Position numbers and translations under genes: made by a program
The notes under the pieces: generated by a model
Told to the model about the DNA's origin: nothing
The model's database searches: none
What the model saw: the letters and a program-made list of their open reading frames with translations, nothing else
Source: JACDAN01 sp963802375
GTDB taxonomy: Bacteria; Actinomycetota; Thermoleophilia; Gaiellales; Gaiellaceae
Assembly (NCBI GenBank): GCA_963802375.1
Contig: CAWDIJ010000011.1
Location: forward strand, 1 to 64,000
Direction: 5' to 3'
DNA: 64,000 bases
In this document: positions 6,493 through 16,161 of the stretch, one piece after another
Numbering within the stretch: position 1 is the first letter of the stretch
Layout of the letters: the number at the start of each line of letters is the position of its first letter

Positions 6493-8991
6493 CTAGCTTA
6501 GTCTGGCGATCGCTGTCGCTCTATTCTTAACGCCGAGCTTCTCATAGACGTGCCGGATGTGAGCCTTCACAGTAGATTGCGTGATGAACAGGAGCGCTGC
6601 AATTTCCCGATTCGTTAAACCTCTAACAAGAAGCTCAGCGACCTCGCGTTCGCGCGGTGTTAGGAATGGAGAGGTCTCGTCGATGAGGCCGGCTTTTCTG
6701 GCGAACGCGTGATCCTCGAGTCGACTGAGTAGGCTCAGCACTTCTGCTTCTCTACCACCCGTTCCGACGTCAGTGAGGATCGAAGGGACAGAGCGGTAGA
6801 TCGAGACGAACGTATCGACGTCTCCAGTCGTCTGGACAACGCTCCAAAGCTGTGCTGCGAGGGTACCTCGACTCGCAGAGCCCTCAGGCGAGCACAGGGT
6901 CTCGATAGCCGCAATGAGTACCTGAGCCTCAATGGTGGCACCGCTCCCGTCTTTGGCCGAAAGAGCTAGGCGCGCGGCAGCATCCATGTCGTCTTCGGCT
7001 GCGAGGGCGTAGCCACGCCAAGCCTCGACCTCAGCGCGGCTTGGAGGACTCAGGTGCGAGCCATCTAGCGATTTAAGCAGGGTCACGGCGGCAGGAACGT
7101 TTCGTTGGCACAGGAAAATGCGAGCCCGTGCCACCGTCGCAAGTGCCTCAAGATGGAGATCGCTCCTAGGAGTGCGTTCCTGCACCTGGTTGATCGTCCG
7201 AAGCGCCGCATCGTACTGGCGAAGACCAAGCCGTGCGATCGCCGTGTCGAGCAATCCGTGGGGGACCGGTAACGCAAGGCGAAAACGTGCAGCGGCGTTC
7301 AAAAGGCGTTCGGCGATTTCAAGAGCCTCGTCATATCGTCCCATTAGGTTGTGGCCAGTCGCGAGTGCATGAAGAAAGGCGGTTGCAGCAAGCGGGTCTC
7401 GCACTCGATCGACAAGGTGCGTTCGTGACGCCGCTTCCGTTACCGTTTCGAACACTCCGCCGCGGCGAAAAGACTCCGTCAAGCGCATCACTTCAAGGCG
7501 GAGCTTCCCTTCTGGGCTTAGATCATCGAGGATGACTGCCTCAGCGACGATGTCGGAAGCGGAAGGATCATCCAGTTCCGAAGCCGCGTAATGCTCGCCC
7601 AAAAGGGCCTCTCGCCGGCTCGCCAGATCGAGGCCGAGACGCCTTGCTCGTCGAAAGTGACTGAGGCCACGACCCTCGTGACCCGACAAAATTGCCGCGT
7701 AACCAGCGCGCACGAGGGAGCGCCCTACGAGCGCAGAATCGTCCAGTTGCTTGGAGGCTTCGACTGCGAGATGTTCCGCACGCGCGTGATCGTTAAGTCG
7801 AAACGCAAGCTCGGCCTCGGCGAGATCCAGTCTCGCGTCATGAACCTGGAGTTCAAGGGCCTGATGTAGCCACCGCTCGAGTGTGACAAGTCGTCCTTCG
7901 CTCAAGAGCGCGTCGAGCGCGGCCACGAGGATCCGTGGGATTGAGGCTGCATCGTGCGCCTTTGCGAGCTCGATCGCGTCGTCCCACGCGCCATCTTCTA
8001 GGCAGAAGTCGATGAGCCGTGCAACCAGGTTTGCGTAGCCCGCGTCGACATAGTGTGAACTTTGGTTCAGGTGCTCGCGGACGAGCGGATGCACGACGTA
8101 CATGTTTGACGCGCTGGGTGACAGGATCCCGAGACTAAGCGCGAGCTCAAGCGTCTGTCTTGCGCTATTTCCTAGGAGAACCTCAGCAACCCTGGGCGTG
8201 AGAGTTGTCGGAAGGGCCAAAGCTCGGATGGCTTGGAGCTCGAGGGGGGTTAACTGGAGAAGGAGCTCCTCCGAGAAGTACTCCCCTAAGGAGGGAAGGG
8301 TGTAGCGCCCCGACGCTGGGTCACCCGTGAGTGCTGCAAGTCCGATGATCGCCGGCCAGCCGCGTGCGCTTGCGAGGAGTTCGTCCACCGCTGCCGTCCG
8401 TGGCCCAAGGACTGCCGTTGCCTCCTTATCATCCATCGCAAGCAGTCGATAGTTCAGTTCCTGGATCTCGCCGTAGAGAATCCGCCGCGCCGAGGCCCAA
8501 CTCGGCCGGTTCCGAGTTGTCAAGACCATCTGGATCGGGGTCTCGTTCGTCAGCAACTCGACCAGTCGCTCGGACGCCGCGGAGTCCATCGCGAAGTGAT
8601 AGTCGTCGATCCCTAACCAGGCGTTACTCGGCCACTCCTGGACGTCCTCCGCGAATAATTCCGCCAGGACGTCCACATCTTCCCCCGGGTGGCCGACCGT
8701 TCGGATTCGCTGACGCATGCGCTTGCCAGCATCCGGAAGGATCTCTGTCGCTGCGATCGCGATTCCCGCCGCCAGGGCAGCCACGTCTGCGGAGGCAGGG
8801 CTGCCGCGGTACCACACGTCGCGGCGCTCGGGGACTTCCAGCCACTGCTGGGCGAGCGTGGTCTTGCCGTAGCCCGCTGGCGCTACGAGCAGCTTGATGC
8901 GAGCCGGGCTCTCGTCCAGCAGGTTCGTCAGTCGCGGGCGCGGGATGATCCGACGCCTGGTTGCAACCGCCTCTACGGCCATGGGTGGCAA
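6493..8991 (-). CDS. MalT/LAL-type ATP-dependent LuxR regulator
   Basis: An 832-residue large ATP-binding LuxR regulator. The N-terminal P-loop NTPase shows Walker A APAGYGKTT (about residues 37-45) and a Walker B-like WLGIDDYHF. A long helical TPR-like sensor follows, then a C-terminal LuxR HTH (about 765-830: LTPREREVAELLVRGLTNRE, FITQSTVKAHIRHVYEKLG). MalT-family proteins switch between ADP-bound and ATP-plus-inducer forms; the inducer here is unknown. The gene is visibly less GC-rich at third positions than its neighbours, which suggests relatively recent acquisition. It is the largest of three LuxR-type genes within 4 kb. An alternative start lies three codons in. Confidence 0.88.
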   Translation of the reverse strand: MPPMAVEAVATRRRIIPRPRLTNLLDESPARIKLLVAPAGYGKTTLAQQWLEVPERRDVWYRGSPASADVAALAAGIAIAATEILPDAGKRMRQRIRTVGHPGEDVDVLAELFAEDVQEWPSNAWLGIDDYHFAMDSAASERLVELLTNETPIQMVLTTRNRPSWASARRILYGEIQELNYRLLAMDDKEATAVLGPRTAAVDELLASARGWPAIIGLAALTGDPASGRYTLPSLGEYFSEELLLQLTPLELQAIRALALPTTLTPRVAEVLLGNSARQTLELALSLGILSPSASNMYVVHPLVREHLNQSSHYVDAGYANLVARLIDFCLEDGAWDDAIELAKAHDAASIPRILVAALDALLSEGRLVTLERWLHQALELQVHDARLDLAEAELAFRLNDHARAEHLAVEASKQLDDSALVGRSLVRAGYAAILSGHEGRGLSHFRRARRLGLDLASRREALLGEHYAASELDDPSASDIVAEAVILDDLSPEGKLRLEVMRLTESFRRGGVFETVTEAASRTHLVDRVRDPLAATAFLHALATGHNLMGRYDEALEIAERLLNAAARFRLALPVPHGLLDTAIARLGLRQYDAALRTINQVQERTPRSDLHLEALATVARARIFLCQRNVPAAVTLLKSLDGSHLSPPSRAEVEAWRGYALAAEDDMDAAARLALSAKDGSGATIEAQVLIAAIETLCSPEGSASRGTLAAQLWSVVQTTGDVDTFVSIYRSVPSILTDVGTGGREAEVLSLLSRLEDHAFARKAGLIDETSPFLTPREREVAELLVRGLTNREIAALLFITQSTVKAHIRHVYEKLGVKNRATAIARLS

Positions 8992-9072
8992 GAGGCTAAA
9001 CGGCCCGTTGGCCGATTGCGACTGTCCGAAAGGGGGTCCGCGCCTGCGTCCCGGGACGCAGGCGCGGTGCCG

Positions 9073-9339
9073 TCAGTCCCCCGAGCCGATGGAGACCGGC
9101 CCGAGGCTTCGGGAAAGTGGGTCTTCCCCGGTGAGGAGCCGGTAAGCGACCGGGATCTGCCGACGCCGGGCGACGCCGAGCTTCTGCCGAAGCACATCGC
9201 AATGTGCCTTGGCCGTTCGCGGTGAGATGCCCAGCCGCTCGCCGACCTCCTCGTTCGAGCACCCCGCGGCGATCAGCTCGATGACCTGCAGCTGGCGCTG
9301 CGTGATGCTCGGTGGGATCCTCGTGAGTGCCTCTTGCAT
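9073..9339 (-). CDS. LuxR-type HTH regulator (minimal)
   Basis: An 88-residue protein that is little more than a LuxR/GerE helix-turn-helix: ITQRQLQVIELIAAGCSNEE, then LGISPRTAKAHCDVLRQKLG, and a short tail. It lies between the acyl-CoA dehydrogenase gene and the MalT-like regulator on the same strand, ending about 80 bp before the latter begins. There is no sensory domain. The ATG has only a weak ribosome site. It might modulate either neighbour. Confidence 0.75.
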   Translation of the reverse strand: MQEALTRIPPSITQRQLQVIELIAAGCSNEEVGERLGISPRTAKAHCDVLRQKLGVARRRQIPVAYRLLTGEDPLSRSLGPVSIGSGD

Positions 9340-9399
9340 TCGGCGACGCTAACAACGCCCATTCGCCCCGCCTATTGACCGAAAGGCGTATTTCGAGGG

Positions 9400-10645
9400 C
9401 TACGCCCCGGTCGGCACTGGACCTGCGGCCCGGTGCACGCCCGAGAGCGCCGGCGCCCACGAGGCGAGCGGCGAGACGTCGCCGTCCCGCCCGTTCAGCT
9501 TGCCGGAAGCCGAGCGCGTGCTCGGCCTGCATCATCTTGTGGATCTGCGTCGTGCCCTCGTAGATGATCGGCGCCCGCGCGTTCCGGAAGTACCGCTCGA
9601 TGCCGTACTCCGCCGAGTAGCCGTAGGCGCCGTGCACCTGGATCGCGAGGTGCGCCGCCTTGAACGCCGACTCGGTCGCGTGCCACTTCGCGAGTGACGT
9701 CTCGCGCGTGTTCCGCCGGCCCTCGTTCTTCATCCACGCGGCCTGCATGACGAGCAGCTTCGACGTCTCGTAGCCGAGGACCATGTCGGCGATCATGTCC
9801 TGGACGAACTGGTACTTGCCGATCGGCTGGCCGAACGTCTCCCGCTCGCGCGCGTACTCGACCGACCGCTCGAGGCAGGCGCGCACCACGCCGCAGGCGC
9901 CCGCGGCCACCGTGAAGCGGCCCTGGTCGAGCCCGTACATCGCGATCTCGAACCCCTGGCCCTCCTCGCCGAGGAGGTTCTCGGCCGGCACCTCGACGTT
10001 CTCGAAGAAGAGCTCGCCGGTCGAGCCGGCCCAGATGCCCAGCTTGTTCTCGGTGTCCCGGGTCGAGACGCCGTTCCAGCCGCGCTCGACGATGAACGCG
10101 GAGATCCCCTTGTGCTTGGCCGCGGGGTCGGTCTTCGCGAAGACGAGCTGGTGGTCTGCGACGGACGCGTACGAGATCCAGTTCTTCGACCCGTTGAGAA
10201 GGTAGGTGTCGCCCTCGCGCCGCGCCGTCGTCTTCATCGAGGCGACGTCGGACCCGGCCGCCGGCTCGGTCAGCCCGAAGCACGCGAGCTTCTCGCCGCG
10301 CGCCTGGGGGACGAGGTAGCGCTGCTTCTGCTCCTCGCTGCCGTACCGGAGGAGCGAAAGCGAGTTGAGGCCGACGTGGACGGAGATCAGGGTGCGGAAC
10401 GCCGCCTCGCCGCGCTCGATCTCCTCGCACGAGAGCGCCTCGGATACGAAGTCGAGGCCGGCGCCGCCGTACTCCTCCGGAATCACGATCCCGAGCAGAC
10501 CGAGCTCGGCCATGCCTTCGATCACGCTCATGTCGAGCCGGTGCTCGATGTCGTTCTCGACCGCGTTCGGGAGGACTTTCCGGTCGACGAAGTCGCGGAC
10601 GGTGTCCTGGATCAGCCGCTGCTCGTCGGTGAGCTCGAAGTCCAT
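9400..10645 (-). CDS. Acyl-CoA dehydrogenase (frame-disrupted near C-terminus)
   Basis: A complete acyl-CoA dehydrogenase fold of about 383 residues: N-terminal helices (MDFELTDEQRLIQDTVRDFV), FAD/substrate signatures CFGLTEPAAGSDVASMKTTA and NGSKNWISYA, and catalytic glutamate in IIYEGTTQIHKMMQAEHALG. It is an FAD enzyme of fatty-acid or branched-acyl beta-oxidation. After ALGFR the reading frame loses coding character and would run 165 residues across the LuxR gene. Shifting by one base near 9503 instead gives a GC3-rich tail ending at 9400, so one extra base is likely. It is transcribed away from a second dehydrogenase across a palindromic operator. Confidence 0.85.
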
Positions 10646-10686
10646 GCCGGCGGGAGTGTACGGGTCGCGCCCGGAGCTACAATCAA

Positions 10687-10706
10687 GATTGACTGACCAG
10701 TCAATC
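10687..10706. promoter_or_regulatory. Perfect palindromic operator between divergent dehydrogenases
   Basis: The half-sites GATTGACTG and CAGTCAATC are perfect inverted 9-mers around a 2-bp centre (AC). The site lies 42 bp from one start and 34 bp from the other, and next to a TACAAT -10-like element at 10678. Shape and position fit a TetR-family regulator of acyl-CoA metabolism; that assignment is inference and no regulator gene lies alongside. Confidence 0.75.
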
Positions 10707-10739
10707 AGGATGGCAGCTGTGACAGCAATCGAGGAACCG

Positions 10740-11900
10740 ATGGCGACCCAGACCGGGATCTCGTTCGCGCTGAGCGACGAGCAACGCGAGCTGCGCCGGC
10801 TGGCGCGGGAGTTCGCCGAGAAGGAGATCCGCCCGAAGGCCGCCGAGTACGACGAGCATCAGACGCACCCGGCCGACGTCGTCGCCAAGGCGCACGAGGT
10901 CGGGCTGATGAACCCGCACATCCCGGAGGCATACGGCGGGCTCGGCCTGCCGGGCTTCGAGGGGATGCTGATCGGCGAGGAGCTCTCGTGGGGCTGCGCG
11001 GGGATCGCGGTCTCGATCATCGCCAACACGCTCGGCTCCGCGCCGGTTGCCCTCGACGGAAGCGACGAGCAGAAGGCGCGCTGGCTTCCGCCGCTCGTCG
11101 AGTCGCCGATCCTCTGCTCGTTCGGCCTCACGGAGCCGAACGCCGGCTCGGACGTCTCGGGCATCCAGACGACGGCGGTCCGGCACGGCGACGAGTACGT
11201 CATCAACGGCTCGAAGATGTTCATCACGAACGCCGGCCACGCCGACTGGCTGGTCGTCTTCGCATCGACGGACAAGAGCAAGGGCCACCGCGGCCTGTCC
11301 GCGTTCGTGGTTCCGACCGATCTCGACGGCGTCGTCGTCGAGAAGCACCTGGACAAGATGGGTCAGCGCGCGACCGACACGTCCGCGATCGCGTTCGGCG
11401 ACGTCAAGGTGCCCGCCGAGAACCGGCTCGGCGAGGAGGGCGAGGGCTTCAAGATCGCCATGAGGACGCTCGACTTCACCCGCCCGGGAACCGCAGCCGG
11501 CGCCGTCGGGGTCGCACAGGCCGCGTTCGACTACTCGGTCGAGTACGCGAAGACGCGGGTGCAGTTCGGGCAGCCGATCGCGATGAACCAGGGGATCAAC
11601 TTCCTGGTCGCGGACATGGCGACGGAGATCGAGGCCGCGCGGCTGCTCGTCTGGCAGGCGGCGTGGCTGCTCGACCAGGGCCAGCGGGCGACGCTCCAGT
11701 CCTCCTACGCGAAGCGGTTCGCGGCCGACACGGCGATGAAGGTGACCACGGACGCCGTCCAGATCTTCGGCGGGTACGGGTACATCAAGGAGTACCCGGT
11801 CGAGAAGCTCATGCGCGACGCGAAGCTGTTCCAGATCTACGAGGGCACGTCGCAGATCCAGCGGCTCGTGATCGCGACGGGAGATATTTCTCCCACGTGA
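10740..11900 (+). CDS. Acyl-CoA dehydrogenase
   Basis: A 386-residue short/medium-chain type acyl-CoA dehydrogenase. Signatures: CSFGLTEPNAGSDVSGIQTT, INGSKMFITNAGHADWLVVF, the conserved RVQFGQPIAMNQ, and the catalytic glutamate in FQIYEGTSQIQRLVIA. It oxidises an acyl-CoA to the 2-enoyl-CoA with FAD, passing electrons to ETF. The start chosen has GAGGA five bases upstream; an in-frame ATG ten codons earlier is an alternative. It forms an operon with the dehydrogenase gene that follows, through a GTGA stop/start overlap, and shares a palindromic operator with the divergent paralogue. Confidence 0.93.
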   Translation: MATQTGISFALSDEQRELRRLAREFAEKEIRPKAAEYDEHQTHPADVVAKAHEVGLMNPHIPEAYGGLGLPGFEGMLIGEELSWGCAGIAVSIIANTLGSAPVALDGSDEQKARWLPPLVESPILCSFGLTEPNAGSDVSGIQTTAVRHGDEYVINGSKMFITNAGHADWLVVFASTDKSKGHRGLSAFVVPTDLDGVVVEKHLDKMGQRATDTSAIAFGDVKVPAENRLGEEGEGFKIAMRTLDFTRPGTAAGAVGVAQAAFDYSVEYAKTRVQFGQPIAMNQGINFLVADMATEIEAARLLVWQAAWLLDQGQRATLQSSYAKRFAADTAMKVTTDAVQIFGGYGYIKEYPVEKLMRDAKLFQIYEGTSQIQRLVIATGDISPT

Positions 11901-12728
11901 GTCTTGAGATCGATCTCAGCGGGCGGGTCGCCCTCGTCACCGGCGGGTCGCGCGGGCTCGGCCGGGCCGACGCGCTGACCCTGGCTCGGGCCGGCGCGGA
12001 CGTCGTCATCGCCGACATCCTCGTCGAGTCGGACGAGTCGGCGGCCGAGCGATACGGGCCGCTTGCCCAGGCGGCTGTCGCGCGCGGGCTCGTGCAGACG
12101 GAGAGCACTGCCGAGGAGATCCGGGAGCTCGGGCGCCGGTCTCTGGCACTGAGGTGCGACGTGACGGATCCGGAGGAGGTCGGCGCCGCAGTCGAGCGCG
12201 CGGTCGAGGAGCTCGGCTCGGTCGACATCCTCGTCAACAACGCCGGCACGCTCGACCATCTCGGGCAGCTCGTCGACCAGTCGCCCGAGCTGTGGGAGCG
12301 CGACCTGCGCGTGAACCTGACCGGCGCCTTCAACTGCTCGCGCGCGGTCTGGCCGCACATGAAGGAGCGCGGTTGGGGGCGGATCGTGAACATGGCTTCC
12401 GTCGCAGGGACGCTCGGCGGGTTCGGCCAGGCGAGCTACTCGACGACGAAGGCGGGGCTGATCGGCCTCACGAAGACGCTCGCGCTCGAGGGCGCCCGCC
12501 ACGGGATCACCGCCAACGCGATCGTTCCCGGCATCATCGGCACCGAGGCGTTCCATTTCGGCAACCCGGAGATGAACGAGCGGATGATCAGAGCGGACGG
12601 CACTAAGGCGCACCGGCGAGCCCCAGGACATCGCCAACGCGATCGCGTTCCTCTGCTCCGATCTCGCCGGGTACATCACCGGTGTGGAGCTGAACGTGTC
12701 CGGCGGGATCGAGCTCTTCACGTTTTGA
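11897..12728 (+). CDS. SDR-family oxidoreductase (frame-disrupted)
   Basis: A short-chain dehydrogenase of about 276 residues. The cofactor motif VTGGSRGLGRADAL, NNAG, and catalytic Ser and YxxxK (MASVAG... SYSTTKAG) are present. A longer insertion after the second strand (residues 45-80) recalls mycofactocin-associated SDRs, though this is only a resemblance. The frame breaks near 12590: after NERMIRADG the sensible C-terminus (ALRRTGEPQDIANAIAFLCS, then ...GIELFTF and TGA) continues one base later, so the interval has one base too many. GTG start overlaps the upstream stop. Likely the 3-hydroxyacyl-CoA or related step beside the acyl-CoA dehydrogenase. Confidence 0.85.
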
Positions 12729-13678
12729 GACTCTGGGCGGCGACCGGAGACTCGATCGCCCGGCTGGACGAGGCGAACGGCGCCTGGGACGTCGCTGTGG
12801 CGCTCGAGGGGAGCGGCGCCCAGTGCCTCGCGGTCGACCCGTCGGATCCGGACACTGCGTTCGCCGGTCTGCGCGAGCACGGCCTTCGGCGCACGCGGGA
12901 CGGCGGCGAGACGTGGGAGGACGTGCAGCTGCCCGAGGACGGTGTCTTCTCGGTGGCGGTCTCCGCCGCCGACGGCGCGGTCTACGCAGGGTGCGAGCCG
13001 AGCCGCCTCTTCCGCAGCGACGACGGCGGCGACTCCTGGCGGGCGCTCGACGCCCTGCTCGAGCTTCCGTCGAGGCCGACGTGGAGCTTCCCACCCAGGC
13101 CCTGGACGTCGCACGTCCGGTGGATCGCGCCGAGCCCCCACGATGCCGACCTCCTGCTGGTCGGGATCGAGCTCGGCGGGCTCATGCGCTCGACCGACGG
13201 CGGCGAGACCTGGCAGGACCACCGCCCCGGCGCGCAGCCCGACGTCCACTCGCTCGCCTGGCACCCGCGCGAGCCGGGCCGAGCCTACGAAGCGGGCGGC
13301 GGCGGATCGGCCTGGAGCGACGACGGGGGTGAGAGCTGGCACCCGGCCGACGACGGCCGCGACCGGAACTACACGTGGTCCGTGGCGCCCGATCCGGCTG
13401 ATCCGGACGTCTGGTTCCTGAGCGCGAGCACGGGCCCATTCGCCGCGCACGGCGGGCGGGACGCCCAGGCGAGGATCTACCGGCGCGAGGGCGACAGGCC
13501 GTGGGAGGAGGTTGCCGATCCCGGACGGGCGATGCCGTACGCGCTTGCGTTCGGACCGGACGGCCGTCTCTTCGCCGCGCTCTCGGACGGGCGCATCCTC
13601 GAGGGCAGCGAGTGGCGAGCGCTCGAGCTCCGCGGCGACTCGCTCTCGAGGCTCCACGCCCTCGCCGCGGCCGCGTGA
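12725..13678 (+). CDS. Asp-box (BNR/sialidase-like) repeat protein
   Basis: A 317-residue beta-propeller with repeated Asp-box motifs: RTRDGGETWEDV, RSDDGGDSWRAL, RSTDGGETWQDH, WSDDGGESWHPA. There is no signal peptide, so it is probably cytoplasmic. Such WD40/YVTN-like exo-alpha-sialidase-fold proteins are often annotated as glycosyl hydrolases, but no sialidase catalytic residues can be assigned. The TTG start shares bases with the stop of the SDR gene (TTGA), indicating translational coupling to the fatty-acid operon, an odd place for such a protein. Confidence 0.75.
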   Translation: MRLWAATGDSIARLDEANGAWDVAVALEGSGAQCLAVDPSDPDTAFAGLREHGLRRTRDGGETWEDVQLPEDGVFSVAVSAADGAVYAGCEPSRLFRSDDGGDSWRALDALLELPSRPTWSFPPRPWTSHVRWIAPSPHDADLLLVGIELGGLMRSTDGGETWQDHRPGAQPDVHSLAWHPREPGRAYEAGGGGSAWSDDGGESWHPADDGRDRNYTWSVAPDPADPDVWFLSASTGPFAAHGGRDAQARIYRREGDRPWEEVADPGRAMPYALAFGPDGRLFAALSDGRILEGSEWRALELRGDSLSRLHALAAAA

Positions 13679-13720
13679 TCGCAGGTTTGAACGACCAGTA
13701 GCGTCGGTACACTCGGGACG

Positions 13721-15515
13721 TTGTACGCCGAGGCCGGGACGAGGGCGGTGTATCTCCGCCGCAAGCGTGCTGCCCGGAGGCGGCTCGCCTTCCAGTGGTC
13801 CCTCGTCGGGGTCGGGACGCTCGTCCTCGGCACGCTCGCTCTCGGGCTGATCTTCGCCGGTTCGACGCAGAAGCTCCCGGCCGGCGCCACGGTTTCGGGC
13901 CTCCCGGTGGGCGGGTTGACGACCGCCGAGGCCGTCCGCCAGCTCGAGGAGCGCTACGCGGAGATGAAGGGGGTGCCGGTCACCTTCACCGCCGGGCCGC
14001 GGCGGTACCGGGTGCGACCGAACGAGGTCGTGCTCGCCGTCGACTGGCAGGCGGCCGTCGAGACCGCACGGGACCAGGGCGACGGCTTCGCTCCGGTCCG
14101 AGGGCTTCGCCGGCTCGGGCACCGGTTCTTCGGCGGCGACATCACGCCGCCGGCCCGGGCGTACGACGAGCTGCTCAACCACAAGCTCTCCGTGCTGGCT
14201 CGGCGGATCGACCGGCCGGAGCGTCAGGCCGCCGTCCGCCTGAAGGGGCTCCAGCCGGTGGTCGTGCGCGGCGCCACGGGCCGGACGCTCGAACGGGAGG
14301 CAGCCGCCCGGGTGATGATGACCTCCCTCGTCGCGTTCGAGCGCGAATCCGGTCGCGCTTCCCGTCGAGATCACGCAGCCGGACGTGAGCGCCGCCGAAC
14401 TGGCACCCGTCGTCTCGCAGGTGGAGACTGCCGTGTCAGGCCCGGTGCGGCTGGTTCGCGGCGAGACCCGCTGGCGCCTTCCGCGCTGGCGGATCGCGCG
14501 CCTGCTCAAGCTGCCGCGCAACGGCGCGACGACGCTCGCGCTTGGTGGCCCGCAGGCAGACGCCTACTTCGCCCGGTTCCGCAGGAGCGTCGACCGGCCG
14601 CCCCGGGACGCCGACTTCGTGATCTCCGGCAGCTCGGTCGCGGTCAGGCCGGCCCTGCCTGGCCTCGGTCTGGACGTCGCCGCCGCGCGGAAGGCGATCT
14701 TTGCCGCCGCGCTGTCGACCACTGACCGGACGGCGCGCCTGGTCGTCGCGAAGACCGCGCCCGAGCGGACGACCCGCGAGGCGCGCGCGATGGGAATCAC
14801 CGGGCTCGTCGGCGGGTACACGACCACCTACGGCGGCGAGCCGAACCGCCTCCACAACGTCCGCCTGGTCGCGCAGCTCGTGGACGGCGCGTTGATCGCG
14901 CCGGGCGCGGAGTTCTCGTTCAACAAGACGACGGGCGAGCGCTCACCCGAGCGCGGGTTCCGTGAGGCGCCCGTGATCATCAACGGCGAGCTGCAGAACG
15001 GGATCGGCGGCGGCGTCTGCCAGGTCTCGACGACCGTCTTCAACGCGGCATTCGAGTCCGGTCTCTCGATCACGTCGCGGACGAACCACGCGCTCTACAT
15101 CGACCACTACCCGCAAGGTCGCGACGCCACCGTCAACTACCCGGACCTCGACCTCCGCTTCCAGAACGACACGAACAAGTGGCTGCTCCTCCGCACCTTC
15201 GTCGGAGCCTCCGAGCTGACCGTCAACCTGTACGGGAAGCCGGTCGACAGGCGCGTCGAGGTCGAGACCGCACCGCTCGACGTCACCGGGCCCCCGGGCG
15301 AGAAGCGCATCCCGGATCCGACGATCTGGGAAGGCGAGCGGATCACGCAGGAGGTCGGCCAGCCCTCGCGCAAGACGGCGGTCACGCGCCGCGTCTACAC
15401 CGCGGACGGCAGGAAGCTCTACGAGACGACGTGGGCGTCGTACTACCGATCGGAGCCGACGATGCGTCCGGTACGGGACGAAGGAGCGGCCCGAGCCGCC
15501 TCCGCCTCCTCCTAA
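13721..15515 (+). CDS. VanW family protein with peptidoglycan-binding domain (frame-disrupted)
   Basis: An envelope protein of about 597 residues. A signal-anchor (FQWSLVGVGTLVLGTLALGL) is followed by a PG_binding_4-type region (ATVSGLPVGGLTTAEAVRQL) and a C-terminal VanW domain with NRLHNVRLVAQLVDGALIAP, FSFNKTTGER, and GGGVCQVSTTVFNAAFESGL. VanW is linked to vancomycin-resistance clusters, but most family members sit in general cell-wall settings and their activity is unproven. The frame breaks near 14343: VAFER should continue NPVALPVEITQPD one base later. TTG is the first start; GTG at 13748 is an alternative. Convergent with the thioesterase gene, sharing stop bases. Confidence 0.85.
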
Positions 15516-15979
15516 GGACCCGCCGCCTCCGCCGAAGGATCCGCCGCCGCCGCCCCCGCCGCCGCCGCGGGATCCGCCTCCGCCTCCGCCCGCGTAATCG
15601 CCTCGACGAGCCAGGCCGGCACGCGGGTGGGCCGCATGGTCTTGGCGTCGACGCAAGCATGTCCAGTCCAGCCCTCGGCGACGAGCTCGCCGTCCCGTTC
15701 GACCGCGTACTCGTACTTGAAGCGGGCGCCGCGCATCTCGGAGCAGCGCGTGTGGATCACGAGCCGGTCGTCGAAGGCGACGGGCCGGATGTAGCGGGCG
15801 TGGACCTCGGAGGTCGTGGCCTCGACGCCCGTGTCCCGGAGAGCCTGGTAGCCGCCGGCGAACCTCCTGAGGTACTCGACGCGCGCGGTCTCGAACCAGA
15901 CGAGGTAGGCGGCGTGGTGGGCGACGCCCTGCGCATCGGTCTCGGCGAAGCGCACGGTGATCTCGAGCTGGAACGACAT
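15512..15979 (-). CDS. Acyl-CoA thioesterase, YbgC/4HBT-like
   Basis: A 155-residue hotdog-fold thioesterase. The signature VRFAETDAQGVAHHAAYLVW holds the catalytic aspartate of the 4-hydroxybenzoyl-CoA thioesterase family, followed by YLRRFAGGYQALRD and the central strands of the fold. It hydrolyses acyl-CoA esters; the substrate is unknown. The C-terminus is an alanine-rich low-complexity tail (DPAAAAGAAAADPSAEAAGP) arising from a CCG/CCTCCG-rich DNA run. The internal ATG (MSFQLEITV) is preferred over one seven codons upstream by family alignment. Confidence 0.85.
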   Translation of the reverse strand: MSFQLEITVRFAETDAQGVAHHAAYLVWFETARVEYLRRFAGGYQALRDTGVEATTSEVHARYIRPVAFDDRLVIHTRCSEMRGARFKYEYAVERDGELVAEGWTGHACVDAKTMRPTRVPAWLVEAITRAEAEADPAAAAGAAAADPSAEAAGP

Positions 15980-16161
15980 CCGGCCCAACTCTAGGAACAT
16001 TCTCGGCGGCGTCCGCGCGGACGTGCCATCGTTCGGCTATCGACAAGGCTCCGGAAGAGCGATTCGCGGAGATCGCCGCCGCGCTCGAGCGGCTCGAGCG
16101 GCGGGTCGAACGGCTGGAGGCGTCCAGACCTGCGCCGGCGGCCCGTCCTGTCGCGCCGCGC

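Noticed and set aside
8996..9399. Acyl-CoA dehydrogenase as a 549-residue protein
   Set aside because: The extra 165 residues are arginine/alanine-rich with poor codon bias and overlap a real LuxR gene; a one-base shift explains them better.
12594..13678. SDR-propeller fusion protein
   Set aside because: The joined frame arises only because of the single-base shift in the SDR gene; the SDR has a proper end at 12728 and the propeller a coupled start.
11837..14521. Very long open frames antisense to the SDR, propeller, VanW, GT4 and clpC genes
   Set aside because: They mirror GC-rich codon bias of the real genes, have no domains and have arginine/proline-rich composition.
13721..15515. VanW gene as a vancomycin-resistance determinant
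   Set aside because: No vanHAX, vanY or vanRS genes are nearby; VanW domains are common in wall proteins of unrelated role.
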